Position numbers and translations under genes: made by a program. This document shows, one piece after another, positions 50,090 to 59,354 of a DNA stretch of 64,000 nucleotides. A model generated the notes under the pieces. That model did no database searches, was not told the origin of the DNA, and was given only the letters and a program-made list of their open reading frames with translations. Source of the stretch: Pantoea sp. CCBC3-3-1 (GTDB taxonomy: Bacteria; Pseudomonadota; Gammaproteobacteria; Enterobacterales; Enterobacteriaceae); the NCBI RefSeq assembly GCF_007981265.1, contig NZ_CP034363.1, positions 1,984,001 through 2,048,000 on the forward strand, in the 5' to 3' direction. How positions within the stretch are numbered: position 1 is the stretch's first letter; the number at the start of each line of letters is the position of its first letter.

Positions 50090-51556
50090 ATGGCAGATAT
50101 GCAACGCCGTGGAATTTACATTAATGGCCGCGAAGAAGCCGGTCATGGCGAAACATTCACCACCATCAATCCCGCCAATGGTGAGGTACTGGCAGAAATC
50201 ACCTCGGCCAGCCAGCAGGATATCGATCGCGCCGTGGCCACCGCAGAAGCCGGTCAGCGCATCTGGCGCAGCTACACGCCCGTTGAGCGTAGCCGCGTCC
50301 TGCTAAAAGCCGTTGCGATCCTGCGCGAGCGCAACCAGCAGCTGGCTGAACTGGAGACTGCCGACACCGGTAAGCCCATCAGCGAAACCGCTGCGGTTGA
50401 TATCGTCACCGGTGCCGACGTGCTGGAGTATTACGCGGGTCTGGCCGTCGCAGTGGAAGGGGAATCCATTCCTCTGCGTGACAGCGCGCTGGTCTACACC
50501 CGCCGCGAGCCGTTAGGCGTCTGCGCGGGTATTGGCGCATGGAACTATCCCATCCAGATCGCCATGTGGAAAAGCGCCCCGGCGCTGGCGACCGGCAACG
50601 CAATGATCTTCAAGCCAAGCGAAGTCACGCCGCTCAGCGCGCTGGAACTGGCAAAAATCTTTACCGAAGCGGGCCTGCCGGATGGCGTGTTTAACGTTGT
50701 TCAGGGCGCAGGAACCGTAGGCCAGGGACTGAGCCAGCATCCGAAAATCGCTAAAGTCTCCTTCACGGGCGAAGTGAACACCGGTAAGCGCGTGATGGCG
50801 GATGCCGCACTGGCTAACCTGAAGTCGGTCACCATGGAGCTGGGCGGTAAATCTCCGCTGATCGTCTTTGAAGATGCCGAGCTGGAACGTGCGGTAGACG
50901 GCGCGATGATGGCGAACTTCTACAGCAGCGGGCAGGTTTGTACCAACGGCACGCGCGTATTTGTGCATCGTTCACTGCTGCCCGCGTTTGAAAAGCGCCT
51001 GCAGGAAAAGATGGCCGGTATTAAATGCGGCGACCCGCTCGATCCGCAGGTCAACTTTGGCCCACTGGTGAGCGAAGAACACTGCCAGAAGGTGGTTTCT
51101 TACCTGAACATCGGTAAAGAAGAGGGCGCTCGTGTGCTGGCAGGGGGATCGCGCATAACCGAAGGCGCGATGGCGAAAGGCTGCTATGTCGAGCCAACCG
51201 TGTTCACTGACTGTACTGATGATATGCGTATCGTGCAGGAAGAGATCTTTGGCCCGGTAATGAGCGTGCTGGTCTTTGACGACGAGCAGGAAGTGATCGA
51301 ACGCGCGAACGATACCCAGTACGGCCTGGCGGCGGGTGTATTCACCACGTCACTCAACCGTGCACATCGAGTGATCCATCAGCTGGAAGCGGGTATCTGC
51401 TGGGTCAACAGCTGGGGCGAATCGCCTGCGCCAATGCCGGTTGGTGGCTATAAGCAGTCTGGCGTTGGCCGTGAAAACGGCCTGGAAACCCTGCATCACT
51501 ATACGCGCACCAAGTCGATTCTGATTGAGATGGGTGAGTATCCGTCCGCATTCTGA
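50090..51556 (+). CDS. betB: BetB, betaine aldehyde dehydrogenase
   Basis: NAD-dependent oxidation of betaine aldehyde to the osmoprotectant glycine betaine. 488 aa; [11 protein letters not shown], catalytic Glu in TMELGGKSP near 251 and catalytic Cys in [11 protein letters not shown] near 285. ATG 50090 is set by an AAGGAGGAG ribosome-binding site; betI ends 17 bp upstream. Confidence 0.97.
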   Translation: MADMQRRGIYINGREEAGHGETFTTINPANGEVLAEITSASQQDIDRAVATAEAGQRIWRSYTPVERSRVLLKAVAILRERNQQLAELETADTGKPISETAAVDIVTGADVLEYYAGLAVAVEGESIPLRDSALVYTRREPLGVCAGIGAWNYPIQIAMWKSAPALATGNAMIFKPSEVTPLSALELAKIFTEAGLPDGVFNVVQGAGTVGQGLSQHPKIAKVSFTGEVNTGKRVMADAALANLKSVTMELGGKSPLIVFEDAELERAVDGAMMANFYSSGQVCTNGTRVFVHRSLLPAFEKRLQEKMAGIKCGDPLDPQVNFGPLVSEEHCQKVVSYLNIGKEEGARVLAGGSRITEGAMAKGCYVEPTVFTDCTDDMRIVQEEIFGPVMSVLVFDDEQEVIERANDTQYGLAAGVFTTSLNRAHRVIHQLEAGICWVNSWGESPAPMPVGGYKQSGVGRENGLETLHHYTRTKSILIEMGEYPSAF

Positions 51557-51632
51557 GTCGCTGGCCTGAATAGCCATTTTGAACACTGATTACTAATTAC
51601 CGCGGCTTCGGTCGCGGTTATCTGGAGGTTTA

Positions 51633-53321
51633 ATGCAGAAATTTGACTATATCATTATTGGAGCCGGTTCCGCAGGCAACGTCCTTGCAACGCGACTGAC
51701 TGAGGATGCTGACGTATCGGTACTTTTACTGGAAGCGGGTGGAAAAGATCACCGCTGGGACTTCCGTACCCAAATGCCAGCCGCTTTGGCTTATCCGCTT
51801 CAGGGGAAACGCTACAACTGGGCTTATGAGACCGATCCTGAGCCAAAAATGAACAACCGCCGCATGGAATGTGGACGCGGTAAAGGCCTGGGCGGCTCAT
51901 CGCTAATCAACGGCATGTGCTACATTCGCGGCAACGCGATGGATTACGATAACTGGGCGAAAAAAGACGGGTTGGAAAACTGGTCTTATCTGAACTGCCT
52001 GCCCTATTTCCGCAAGGCGGAAAAGCGTGATATTGGTGAAAACGACTATCACGGTGGCGAAGGCTACCTGAGCGTCACCACGCCGAAAGCAGGCAACAAT
52101 CCGCTGTTCCGCGCCTTTATCGATGCGGCTACGCAGGCCGGTCATCATGAAACCGACGACCTGAACGGCTACCGTCAGGATGGTTTTGGCCCGATGGACC
52201 GCACCGTGACGCCAAAAGGCCGTCGCTCCAGCACCGCTCGTGGCTATCTGGATGTGGCTAAGCAGCGTTCAAACCTGACCATCGTTACCCATGCGCAGAC
52301 CGATCGCATTCTGTTCAGCGGCAAAACCGCAACGGGCGTGTGCTGGCTGCGCAACGGCAAAGAAGAGCAGGCGGAAGCCACGCGTGAAGTGCTGCTGTGT
52401 GCTGGCGCAATTGCGTCGCCGCAGATCCTTCAGCGTTCAGGCGTTGGCCCGCAGGAATGGTTGCAGGAGCTGGATATCCCGGTGGTTCACGCGTTGCCTG
52501 GCGTTGGCCGCAATTTGCAGGATCACCTGGAAGTCTATATGCAGTTCCGCTGCAAAAAGCCGGTCAGTCTCTATCCGTCGCTACAGTGGTGGAACCAGCC
52601 GGCGATTGGTGCTGAGTGGCTGTTTAACGGCACCGGCACCGGGGCCAGTAACCAGTTTGAAGCGGGCGGCTTTATTCGCAGCGATGACCAGCCAGACTGG
52701 CCGGATCTGCAATATCACTTCCTGCCGGTGGCGATTAACTATAACGGCAGCAGCCCGGTGAAAGAGCATGGTTTCCAGGCCCACGTTGGCCCCATGCGTT
52801 CAATGAGCCGCGGTCGTGTGAAGCTGACCTCGAAACATCCTTATGCCGCACCTTCGATCTTCTTTAACTACATGTCAGAAGACCGTGACTGGGTGGAGTT
52901 CCGCAACGCGGTTCGCCTGACGCGTGACATCATGAAGCAGCAGGCGCTGGCAGAATATTGCGGCGAAGAGATCCAGCCTGGTGCGCATGTGCAGAGTGAT
53001 GAAGAGATTGACGCTTTCATTCGTGACCACGCTGAAACGGCTTATCACCCGTGCGGCAGCTGTGCGATGGGTAACGACGAAATGGCGGTTGTGGATGCAG
53101 AAGGACGCGTCCATGGCATGCAGCGTCTGCGCGTAGTGGATGCGTCGATTATGCCGCAGATCACCACCGGCAACCTGAACGCGCCAACGGTTATGATTGC
53201 CGAGAAGATGGCCGATCTTATCCGCGGTCGCGCGCCGCTGGCGGTATCCACGGCGGATTACTATCAGCTACAGCGTGAAAAGGCTGAAGCAGAGCACGAA
53301 ATGGCCGACGGCACCGTTTAA
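51633..53321 (+). CDS. betA: BetA, choline dehydrogenase
   Basis: GMC-family FAD enzyme, membrane-associated, oxidising choline to betaine aldehyde and onward. 562 aa. N-terminal [19 protein letters not shown] (dinucleotide-binding), [16 protein letters not shown] (GMC signature 1), [13 protein letters not shown] (signature 2) and [10 protein letters not shown] near the active-site His. Preceded by a GGAGG ribosome-binding site. Confidence 0.97.
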   Translation: MQKFDYIIIGAGSAGNVLATRLTEDADVSVLLLEAGGKDHRWDFRTQMPAALAYPLQGKRYNWAYETDPEPKMNNRRMECGRGKGLGGSSLINGMCYIRGNAMDYDNWAKKDGLENWSYLNCLPYFRKAEKRDIGENDYHGGEGYLSVTTPKAGNNPLFRAFIDAATQAGHHETDDLNGYRQDGFGPMDRTVTPKGRRSSTARGYLDVAKQRSNLTIVTHAQTDRILFSGKTATGVCWLRNGKEEQAEATREVLLCAGAIASPQILQRSGVGPQEWLQELDIPVVHALPGVGRNLQDHLEVYMQFRCKKPVSLYPSLQWWNQPAIGAEWLFNGTGTGASNQFEAGGFIRSDDQPDWPDLQYHFLPVAINYNGSSPVKEHGFQAHVGPMRSMSRGRVKLTSKHPYAAPSIFFNYMSEDRDWVEFRNAVRLTRDIMKQQALAEYCGEEIQPGAHVQSDEEIDAFIRDHAETAYHPCGSCAMGNDEMAVVDAEGRVHGMQRLRVVDASIMPQITTGNLNAPTVMIAEKMADLIRGRAPLAVSTADYYQLQREKAEAEHEMADGTV

Positions 53322-53350
53322 CCGCTCGCCTTTTGCTTATTTGCACAACA

Positions 53351-53379
53351 AGCCTCTGGTTAACGCCAGAGGCTTTTTT
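53351..53379 (+). terminator. betA terminator
   Basis: AGCCTCTGG/CCAGAGGCT stem with a 6-nt loop, then TTTTTT. Confidence 0.92.
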
Positions 53380-53396
53380 ACATCGAGCATCCAGCC

Positions 53397-55313
53397 TCAC
53401 TGCGCACTGCGCCATTTCGCTCGCCCTACCGGCATCTGCCAGACCGCATCCCGCACTTTAATGGCCCGTGGCAGCAGGCCGAGAGCATAAAACCTGTCGG
53501 CAATAGCCTGCTGCTCACGAACGATGGCAAAATCCATGTGCCGGGTTTGATGGCTGCGCCGGGAAAGTGCATGGCTGAGCGAGGCGGTCGATAACCCCAG
53601 CTCGCCTGAAAGCAGCGTTGCCGCCTCACTGCGCTGGGTATCAATGTAACGGCCGGTCTGCTCCAGCGCCGTCATCAGCGTTTGCAGCAAATCTGCCGAA
53701 TGGCTGGCGAAATCGCGATGGGTAAGATAGAACTGATGGTTGTTGACGCGGCCTTCACCGTTGGCGATCACCCGCAGCTGCTGACCTTTTTCGGCGTCGC
53801 TGAGCAACGGATCCCACATCATCCAGGCATCCACCGCATGGCGATCGCTGGGCGTCAGTGGATACTTCGGCGGCGCGTAAACCACCCGCACATCGTCCAG
53901 CGTCAGTCCGGCTTCATCAAGAATTTGCAGCAGCAGGTAGTGCACATTAGAGCCTTTGTTCACGGCAATGCGTTTGCCTTTTAAATCGGCCAGCGTGTGC
54001 AAATCGCTGTCGGCGGCGACCAGCAGCGCCACGCTTTGCGGCGCGGCCGGCTCCCAGGCGACATACAGCAGCGGACTCTGGCTGGCCTGGGCAAACAGCG
54101 GTGGCACCTCGCCGGTGGTGCCAAAGTCGATCTCGCCATGGCTAAGCGCATGCAGCAGCTGCGGCCCTGCGGGGAACTCGCTCCACAACACGCTGACGCC
54201 GCAATCGGCAAACTGCGCTTCCAGCGACTGCCGCGCCTTGAGAATGCCAAGGTTGCCGAATTTTTGATAACCGATACGCAGCTCGCGCTCCTGCGCTGTG
54301 GCCGTGGTGATGCGCGGTGTTTTTCCTGCCACGCTGCGGCGCGGCTTAATCAGGCCGATATGGCCCAGATGCGTGCGCAGGCTGTTGCGGCTGATGCCAA
54401 GCAGGGCGGCGGTCTGGATCTGATTGCCCTGGCTCATCTCAAACGCGTTACGCACCAGCGAGTCCATGATGCGCTGCCAGGCCGCACCGTCATTGCACGC
54501 CAGCTGCTGCCGCAGAAAGCTGTCGAGAGAATTCTCTGCCGCTGACGTTGCCGTCATCACCGGGCTGAGGCGCAGTTGCTGTGGCGTAATCAGCGGTTCT
54601 TTGCTCAGCAGCACGGCGTTATGTAGCGTATTTTCCAGCTCGCGGATATTGCCCGGCCAGGCATAGTCCATCAGCGTGGCCAGCGCCTCTTCGCTGAGTT
54701 TACGCTGCGGGCGACCCAGCCTGCGGGCGTACAACGTCAGGAAATGCTCCGCCAGCAGCGGAATATCCTGGCGGCGCTGTCGCAGCGGCGGCAGCGTAAC
54801 GGCAGCCACGTTTAACCGGTAATAGAGATCTTCCCGGAAGCGTTTTTCACCGATCGCGTTGGCCAAATCGACATGGGTGGCGGCGATGACCCGGACATTG
54901 ACCTTCACCGGGCGACGGGAGCCTACGCGGGTCACTTCACGCTCCTGCAACACGCGCAGTAGCTTTACCTGCAAAGAGAGGCTCAGTTCGCCGATTTCAT
55001 CCAGCAGCAGCGTGCCGCCTTCGGCTGCCTCAAACCAGCCCTGATGCTGTCCGGCCGCGCCGGTAAATGCGCCTTTCTCGTGCCCGAACAGTTCCGACTC
55101 TGCCAGGCTTTCCGTTAGTGCACCGCAGTTGACGGCGAGAAAAGGGCGATCCCGTCTGGCGCTATGATGATGAAGGTAGCGCGCAACCACCTCTTTTCCC
55201 GTGCCGGTTTCGCCAACAATCAGCACGGTTGCGTCGGTAGGCGCAAGGCGATCCAGCACGCTCTGAAAAGCAAGGGAGGCGGGATCGATCAGCGCGGGAA
55301 TGGCGTTATGCAT
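53397..55313 (-). CDS. sigma-54 activator fused to an SsuA-like sulfonate-binding domain
   Basis: 638-aa enhancer-binding protein with its sensor at the C-terminus. No N-terminal receiver or GAF domain; the AAA+ domain starts at once: Walker A GETGTGKE (34-41), sigma-54 contact GAFTGA (81-86), Walker B LLLDE (102-106), arginine fingers in [10 protein letters not shown] (159-168). Fis-type HTH at about 297-322. From about 344 to the end it resembles SsuA, the aliphatic-sulfonate-binding protein: [62 protein letters not shown] and [12 protein letters not shown]. No signal peptide, so this domain works in the cytoplasm, presumably as ligand sensor. ATG 55313 was chosen; the longer in-frame extension would run over the upstream palindromes. 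SfnR of Pseudomonas is the nearest functional analogue but lacks this domain. Confidence 0.88.
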   Translation of the reverse strand: MHNAIPALIDPASLAFQSVLDRLAPTDATVLIVGETGTGKEVVARYLHHHSARRDRPFLAVNCGALTESLAESELFGHEKGAFTGAAGQHQGWFEAAEGGTLLLDEIGELSLSLQVKLLRVLQEREVTRVGSRRPVKVNVRVIAATHVDLANAIGEKRFREDLYYRLNVAAVTLPPLRQRRQDIPLLAEHFLTLYARRLGRPQRKLSEEALATLMDYAWPGNIRELENTLHNAVLLSKEPLITPQQLRLSPVMTATSAAENSLDSFLRQQLACNDGAAWQRIMDSLVRNAFEMSQGNQIQTAALLGISRNSLRTHLGHIGLIKPRRSVAGKTPRITTATAQERELRIGYQKFGNLGILKARQSLEAQFADCGVSVLWSEFPAGPQLLHALSHGEIDFGTTGEVPPLFAQASQSPLLYVAWEPAAPQSVALLVAADSDLHTLADLKGKRIAVNKGSNVHYLLLQILDEAGLTLDDVRVVYAPPKYPLTPSDRHAVDAWMMWDPLLSDAEKGQQLRVIANGEGRVNNHQFYLTHRDFASHSADLLQTLMTALEQTGRYIDTQRSEAATLLSGELGLSTASLSHALSRRSHQTRHMDFAIVREQQAIADRFYALGLLPRAIKVRDAVWQMPVGRAKWRSAQ

Positions 55314-55390
55314 CGCAAAATCCTGAGTGACAAGCGTGCTGTCACCATACCGCCTGACTGATAACAAAACGAGAGGGCGCAGCACCGAAA

Positions 55391-55440
55391 CTGTTGCATA
55401 TGCAGCAGTTGCTGTACGCGATGTGTTGCATTTGCAGCAG
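55391..55440. promoter_or_regulatory. tandem upstream activating sites
   Basis: Two 18-bp imperfect palindromes, 55391-55408 (CTGTTGCATATGCAGCAG) and 55423-55440 (GTGTTGCATTTGCAGCAG), agree at 16 of 18 positions and are 32 bp apart, near three helical turns. They lie upstream of a -24/-12 promoter and next to the activator gene, so they are its likely binding sites. Confidence 0.75.
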
Positions 55441-55503
55441 AACATAGCCCGGGTAAAAACAGTTAATTCACTGATTTATAATAAAAAATAAATCTTCATT
55501 GGC

Positions 55504-55519
55504 TGGCACGCTTCCTGCT
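55504..55519 (+). promoter_or_regulatory. sigma-54 (-24/-12) promoter
   Basis: TGGCACG-CTTC-CTGCT fits the consensus TGGCACG-N4-TTGC(A/T) with one mismatch, 69 bp before the first monooxygenase start. Confidence 0.8.
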
Positions 55520-55588
55520 AACTGATTTATAACCAAAGAGTCTGACTCTATAAGATAAATTCAGATAACGTTATAAGGATAAGCGATA

Positions 55589-56755
55589 ATGAGCCACCCT
55601 TCACCGGAAAACATCAACGTCTTTTGGTTCCTGCCGACCCACGGCGACGGGCGCTATTTGGGCACTACGGAAGGCGGACGTGCGGTGGATTTGCCTTATT
55701 TACAACAGGTTGCGCTGGCAGCCGATAACCTCGGCTATTACGGTGTGCTGATCCCCACGGGCAAAAGCTGTGAAGATTCCTGGCTGGTGGCCTCGGCGCT
55801 GGCGCCCATCACTAAACGCCTGCGTTATCTGGTTGCCGTGCGGCCAGGCTTGCAGCCGCCAACGCTGGCGGCACGGATGGCCACCACGCTGGATCGCCTC
55901 TCGGAAGGACGTCTGCTGATTAACGTGGTCACCGGCGGCGATCCCGTTGAAAACAAAGGCGACGGTATTTTTCTCAGCCACGCCGAGCGTTATCAGGTCA
56001 CGCGTGAATTCCTCGAAGTCTATTCACGCCTGTTGAAAGGCGAAAAGGTCGATTTCCACGGCGAACATATTCAGGTCGAGGGCGCTGAAGTACTGTTTCC
56101 ACCGGTGCAGGAAAACGGCCCGCCGCTCTATTTCGGCGGCTCCTCTGAGGAAGCTATCGACGTGGCTGCTAACCAGATCGACAGCTATCTGACCTGGGGC
56201 GAACCCGTAGAGCAGGTTGCCGAAAAGCTGGCAGTGGTGCGTCAGCGCGCGCAGGCACGCGGCCGCACGTTGTCATATGGCATCCGGTTACACGTTATCG
56301 TGCGCGAAACGGAAGAGGAGGCCAGGGCCGCTGCTGACCGGCTGATTGCGCATCTGGATGACGACACCATTGCTGCGGCACAGAAAATTTTCTCGCGGAT
56401 GGATTCTACCGGTCAGGCGCGAATGAGCGCGCTGCATAGCGGCTCGCGCGACGATCTGTGGATTGGGCCAAACTTATGGGCTGGCGTCGGGTTAGTGCGT
56501 GGCGGCGCAGGAACCGCGCTGGTGGGGAACCCGCAGCAGGTCGCCGGGCGCATCCGTGAATACCAGGCGCTGGGCATTGAGAACTTTATCTTCTCCGGCT
56601 ATCCGCATCTGGAAGAAGCACACCGCTTTGCCGAACTGGTGATGCCGTTGCTGCCGCTGGCCTCCAACAGCGAAAAGCGTCAGCGTACCATCAATACCGG
56701 GCCGTTTGGCGAAACCATTGGCGGCGATCGCCGTCCGGCAAAAAACCGAGGATGA
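55589..56755 (+). CDS. ssuD: SsuD-like FMNH2-dependent alkanesulfonate monooxygenase
   Basis: Bacterial-luciferase-like monooxygenase that uses FMNH2 and O2 to cleave alkanesulfonates to sulfite and an aldehyde. 388 aa, aligned with E. coli SsuD with a +7 offset: Cys61 (GKSCEDSW), Arg233 and His235 ([10 protein letters not shown]) correspond to catalytic Cys54, Arg226 and His228. It could equally be MsuD, the methanesulfonate enzyme, given its neighbour SfnG. No ssuE flavin reductase or ssuABC transporter lies beside it in this window. Confidence 0.88.
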   Translation: MSHPSPENINVFWFLPTHGDGRYLGTTEGGRAVDLPYLQQVALAADNLGYYGVLIPTGKSCEDSWLVASALAPITKRLRYLVAVRPGLQPPTLAARMATTLDRLSEGRLLINVVTGGDPVENKGDGIFLSHAERYQVTREFLEVYSRLLKGEKVDFHGEHIQVEGAEVLFPPVQENGPPLYFGGSSEEAIDVAANQIDSYLTWGEPVEQVAEKLAVVRQRAQARGRTLSYGIRLHVIVRETEEEARAAADRLIAHLDDDTIAAAQKIFSRMDSTGQARMSALHSGSRDDLWIGPNLWAGVGLVRGGAGTALVGNPQQVAGRIREYQALGIENFIFSGYPHLEEAHRFAELVMPLLPLASNSEKRQRTINTGPFGETIGGDRRPAKNRG

Positions 56756-56761
56756 GTGACT

Positions 56762-57853
56762 ATGAGCAACCAACCCATCAAGTTCGCCTACTGGGTGCCT
56801 AACGTTTCGGGCGGCCTGGTCATCAGCGACATTCCACAGCGCACCAGCTGGGACGTTGACTATAACCGCAAGCTGGCGCAAATCGCCGAGCGGGCTGGCT
56901 TTGAGTATGCGTTAACCCAAATCCGTTTTACGGCGGGCTATGGCGCAGATAATCAGCACGAATCGGTCAGTTTCTCGCAGGCGCTGCTGGGCGCAACGGA
57001 GAAGCTCAAGGTGATTGCCGCTCTTCTTCCCGGCCCCTGGAATCCCACGCTGGCGGCAAAACAGATCGCCACCATCAGCCATCTCAGCAATGCCCGCATC
57101 GCGGTCAACATTGTCAGCGGCTGGTTTCGCGGCGAATTCAAGGCGATCGGTGAACCCTGGTTGGATCATGAAGAACGCTACCTGCGTTCGGAAGAGTTTA
57201 TCCGCTGCCTGAAAGGCATCTGGCAGCAGGAAAGCTTTACCTTTGCCGGTGATTTTTACCGCTACCGTGACTATTCGCTGAAGCCGAAGCCGCTGGATCC
57301 GCAGCCTGAAGTCTTTCAGGGCGGCAGCTCGCGCGCCGCACGTGATATGGCCGCTAAGGTTTCCGACTGGTACTTCACCAACGGCAATACGCCGGCGGGG
57401 ATCCGCCAGCAGGTTGATGATATTCAGCATAAGGCCGCGCAAAACCAGCATCAGGTAAAAGTCGGTGTTAACGGTTTTGTTATCGCCCGTGAGACCGAGC
57501 AGCAGGCGCAACAGGTCTTGCAGGAGATCCTCGATCATGCCAATCCGGAGGCGGTGAAAGGCTTTCAGCATGAGGTGAAAAATGCGGGTAGCGCCTCGCC
57601 GGAAGGGGAAGGCAACTGGGCAAAATCGACGCTCGACGATCTGGTGCAATATAACGACGGCTTTAAAACCAACCTGATCGGCACGCCGCAGCAAATTGCG
57701 CAGAGGATTATGGCGCTCAAAGAGGCGGGTGCCGATCTGCTGCTGCTCGGCTTCCTGCATTTTCAGGAAGAGGTGGAATTTTTTGGTCGTGAAGTGATTC
57801 CGCTGGTGCGCGAGCTGGAGGCTCAGCGGCAGCCGGAGCTGCATCATGGTTGA
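56762..57853 (+). CDS. sfnG: SfnG-like dimethyl sulfone monooxygenase
   Basis: FMNH2-dependent monooxygenase, 363 aa, the family length. It closely follows Pseudomonas SfnG: FAYWVPNVSGGLVISDIPQR, WDVDYNRKLAQIAERAGFEYAL, AVNIVSGWFRGEFKAIGEPW, VFQGGSSRAARDMAAKVSDWYFTNG. SfnG turns dimethyl sulfone into methanesulfinate and formaldehyde. ATG 56762 is preferred over GTG 56756 for ribosome-binding-site spacing (GAGGA nine bases upstream). The last 8 bases overlap the next gene. Confidence 0.88.
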   Translation: MSNQPIKFAYWVPNVSGGLVISDIPQRTSWDVDYNRKLAQIAERAGFEYALTQIRFTAGYGADNQHESVSFSQALLGATEKLKVIAALLPGPWNPTLAAKQIATISHLSNARIAVNIVSGWFRGEFKAIGEPWLDHEERYLRSEEFIRCLKGIWQQESFTFAGDFYRYRDYSLKPKPLDPQPEVFQGGSSRAARDMAAKVSDWYFTNGNTPAGIRQQVDDIQHKAAQNQHQVKVGVNGFVIARETEQQAQQVLQEILDHANPEAVKGFQHEVKNAGSASPEGEGNWAKSTLDDLVQYNDGFKTNLIGTPQQIAQRIMALKEAGADLLLLGFLHFQEEVEFFGREVIPLVRELEAQRQPELHHG

Positions 57854-59351
57854 GCGGCATATCGTCATCGTCGGCGGCGGTTTTACCGGCACCGCGCTGG
57901 CGATCCATCTGGCGCGTTTGGGCAGCGCGGGCTTAACGGTCACGGTTATCGAGCCGCGTCATCAGCTGGGACAAGGCGTGGCCTACGGTACTGACGATCC
58001 GGCGCACCGCATCAACGTGCCCGCCGCACGTATGCAGCTTTCAGCGGCGCAGGAAGGCGAGTTTGACCAGTGGTATCGCGCCTCGGCGGCCTGTGCGCAG
58101 GATCCGGCCGCGCGCTGGCATGACGGCAAGATCTATCCACAGCGCGGGCAGTTTGGCGCATACGTTGCCGAACAGTTTGCGCAGGCTGCCCGCACGTCGG
58201 CGGTCAGCCTGCGGCACGTGCAGGATCGCGCCGTCGCGTTACGTCATCATGCAATAGTCACCGCTTCGGGTGCGGTGTTTCAGGCAGACGAGGTGGTGTT
58301 AGCCATCAGTCATCCGCCGCCTGCGCTACCGCAAATTTTGCAGCGATGGCTTGCGGGAGAGCACGGGCAAAACCGCGCCGCTGAACGGACCGGCGATGCA
58401 GGCTCTGCCAGCCCTGCCGCGCTGATCGCCAATCCGTGGCAAAAAAATGCGCTCGCGACGGTGGGCGCGGACGATCGAATCGCCATTATCGGTTCAGGAC
58501 TGACCATGTCGGACGTGGTGGCCTCGCTGCACCGCCAGGGACATCGCGGTCAAATCGTCGCTTTCTCACGGCGCGGGCAACTGCCACGTGACAACGTCAG
58601 CGGCGACTATCCGGCGCGACCGCTGGATTACCAACGCCCTCAGGCCGCCACCGCCCTCGGCTGGCTGCGACGTGTTCGTCAGGAAGTGGCTCGGGCTGCG
58701 GAAGACGGTGTGCCGTGGCAGCTGGTGCTGGATGATATCCGCTTGAATGGCCAGCGCATCTGGCAACAGCTGCCGGTTGCGGAGCAGCGGCGTTTTCTGC
58801 GGCATCTGCGCCCCTGGTGGGACGTGCACCGTTACCGCATCGCCCCGCAGGTGAGCGAAATCCTGAATCAGTCTCAGGCCAGCGGCAGACTGCATGTGCT
58901 GGCCGCTCGCTTAACGGCCGTGCGCAGCGCAGAACAGGGTATTCAGCTGACGCTTCAGCCGCGTCGTGGCGTACGGGCTGCCTGGCCTGAGTGGTCTGAG
59001 CAGCCCGGGCTGCACGTCGATAAGCTGATTGTCACCACCGGACCGGCGCACGGCGCATTGCTGAACAGCGACGCTTTGCTCCACCAGCTGGCTGAAGCGG
59101 GGGAGATTCAGGCCGATCCGCTGGCACTGGGGATTTTGGTCAATGCCCATTCACAAGCAGTTAATCAGCATGGCTTTGCCAATTCGCATTTGCATGTTGT
59201 TGGACCCGCTGCCCGCGGTCGTTTTGGCGAACTGATGGGCCTGCCGCAGGTGGCTGAACATGCTGAAACGCTGGCGTATCAGCTTCTCGGCAAAACCCCG
59301 CACCCGCAAAAATCGTCCACTGACGTACTAAAAACTATTCCTCTGGAGTGA
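57846..59351 (+). CDS. FAD/NAD(P)-binding protein of organosulfur operon
   Basis: 501-aa flavoprotein of the HcbC-like FAD/NAD(P)-binding group (COG4529). N-terminal GGGFTGTALAIHLARLG dinucleotide fold, GVAYGTDDPAHRINVPA, and a second nucleotide motif IIGSGLTMSDVVASL near residue 215. It overlaps the sfnG end by 8 bp, so it is coupled to the monooxygenases. Proteins of this type are often annotated as hydroxyacylglutathione- or flavin-related oxidoreductases with no proven activity. A role as electron donor or S-oxidising partner is inference. Confidence 0.75.
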   Translation: MVERHIVIVGGGFTGTALAIHLARLGSAGLTVTVIEPRHQLGQGVAYGTDDPAHRINVPAARMQLSAAQEGEFDQWYRASAACAQDPAARWHDGKIYPQRGQFGAYVAEQFAQAARTSAVSLRHVQDRAVALRHHAIVTASGAVFQADEVVLAISHPPPALPQILQRWLAGEHGQNRAAERTGDAGSASPAALIANPWQKNALATVGADDRIAIIGSGLTMSDVVASLHRQGHRGQIVAFSRRGQLPRDNVSGDYPARPLDYQRPQAATALGWLRRVRQEVARAAEDGVPWQLVLDDIRLNGQRIWQQLPVAEQRRFLRHLRPWWDVHRYRIAPQVSEILNQSQASGRLHVLAARLTAVRSAEQGIQLTLQPRRGVRAAWPEWSEQPGLHVDKLIVTTGPAHGALLNSDALLHQLAEAGEIQADPLALGILVNAHSQAVNQHGFANSHLHVVGPAARGRFGELMGLPQVAEHAETLAYQLLGKTPHPQKSSTDVLKTIPLE

Positions 59352-59354
59352 ACT

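Noticed and set aside
56912..57943. 343-codon open frame antisense to sfnG
   Set aside because: The plus strand encodes a clear SfnG-like protein with family length; the antisense frame has no recognisable motif or ribosome-binding site.
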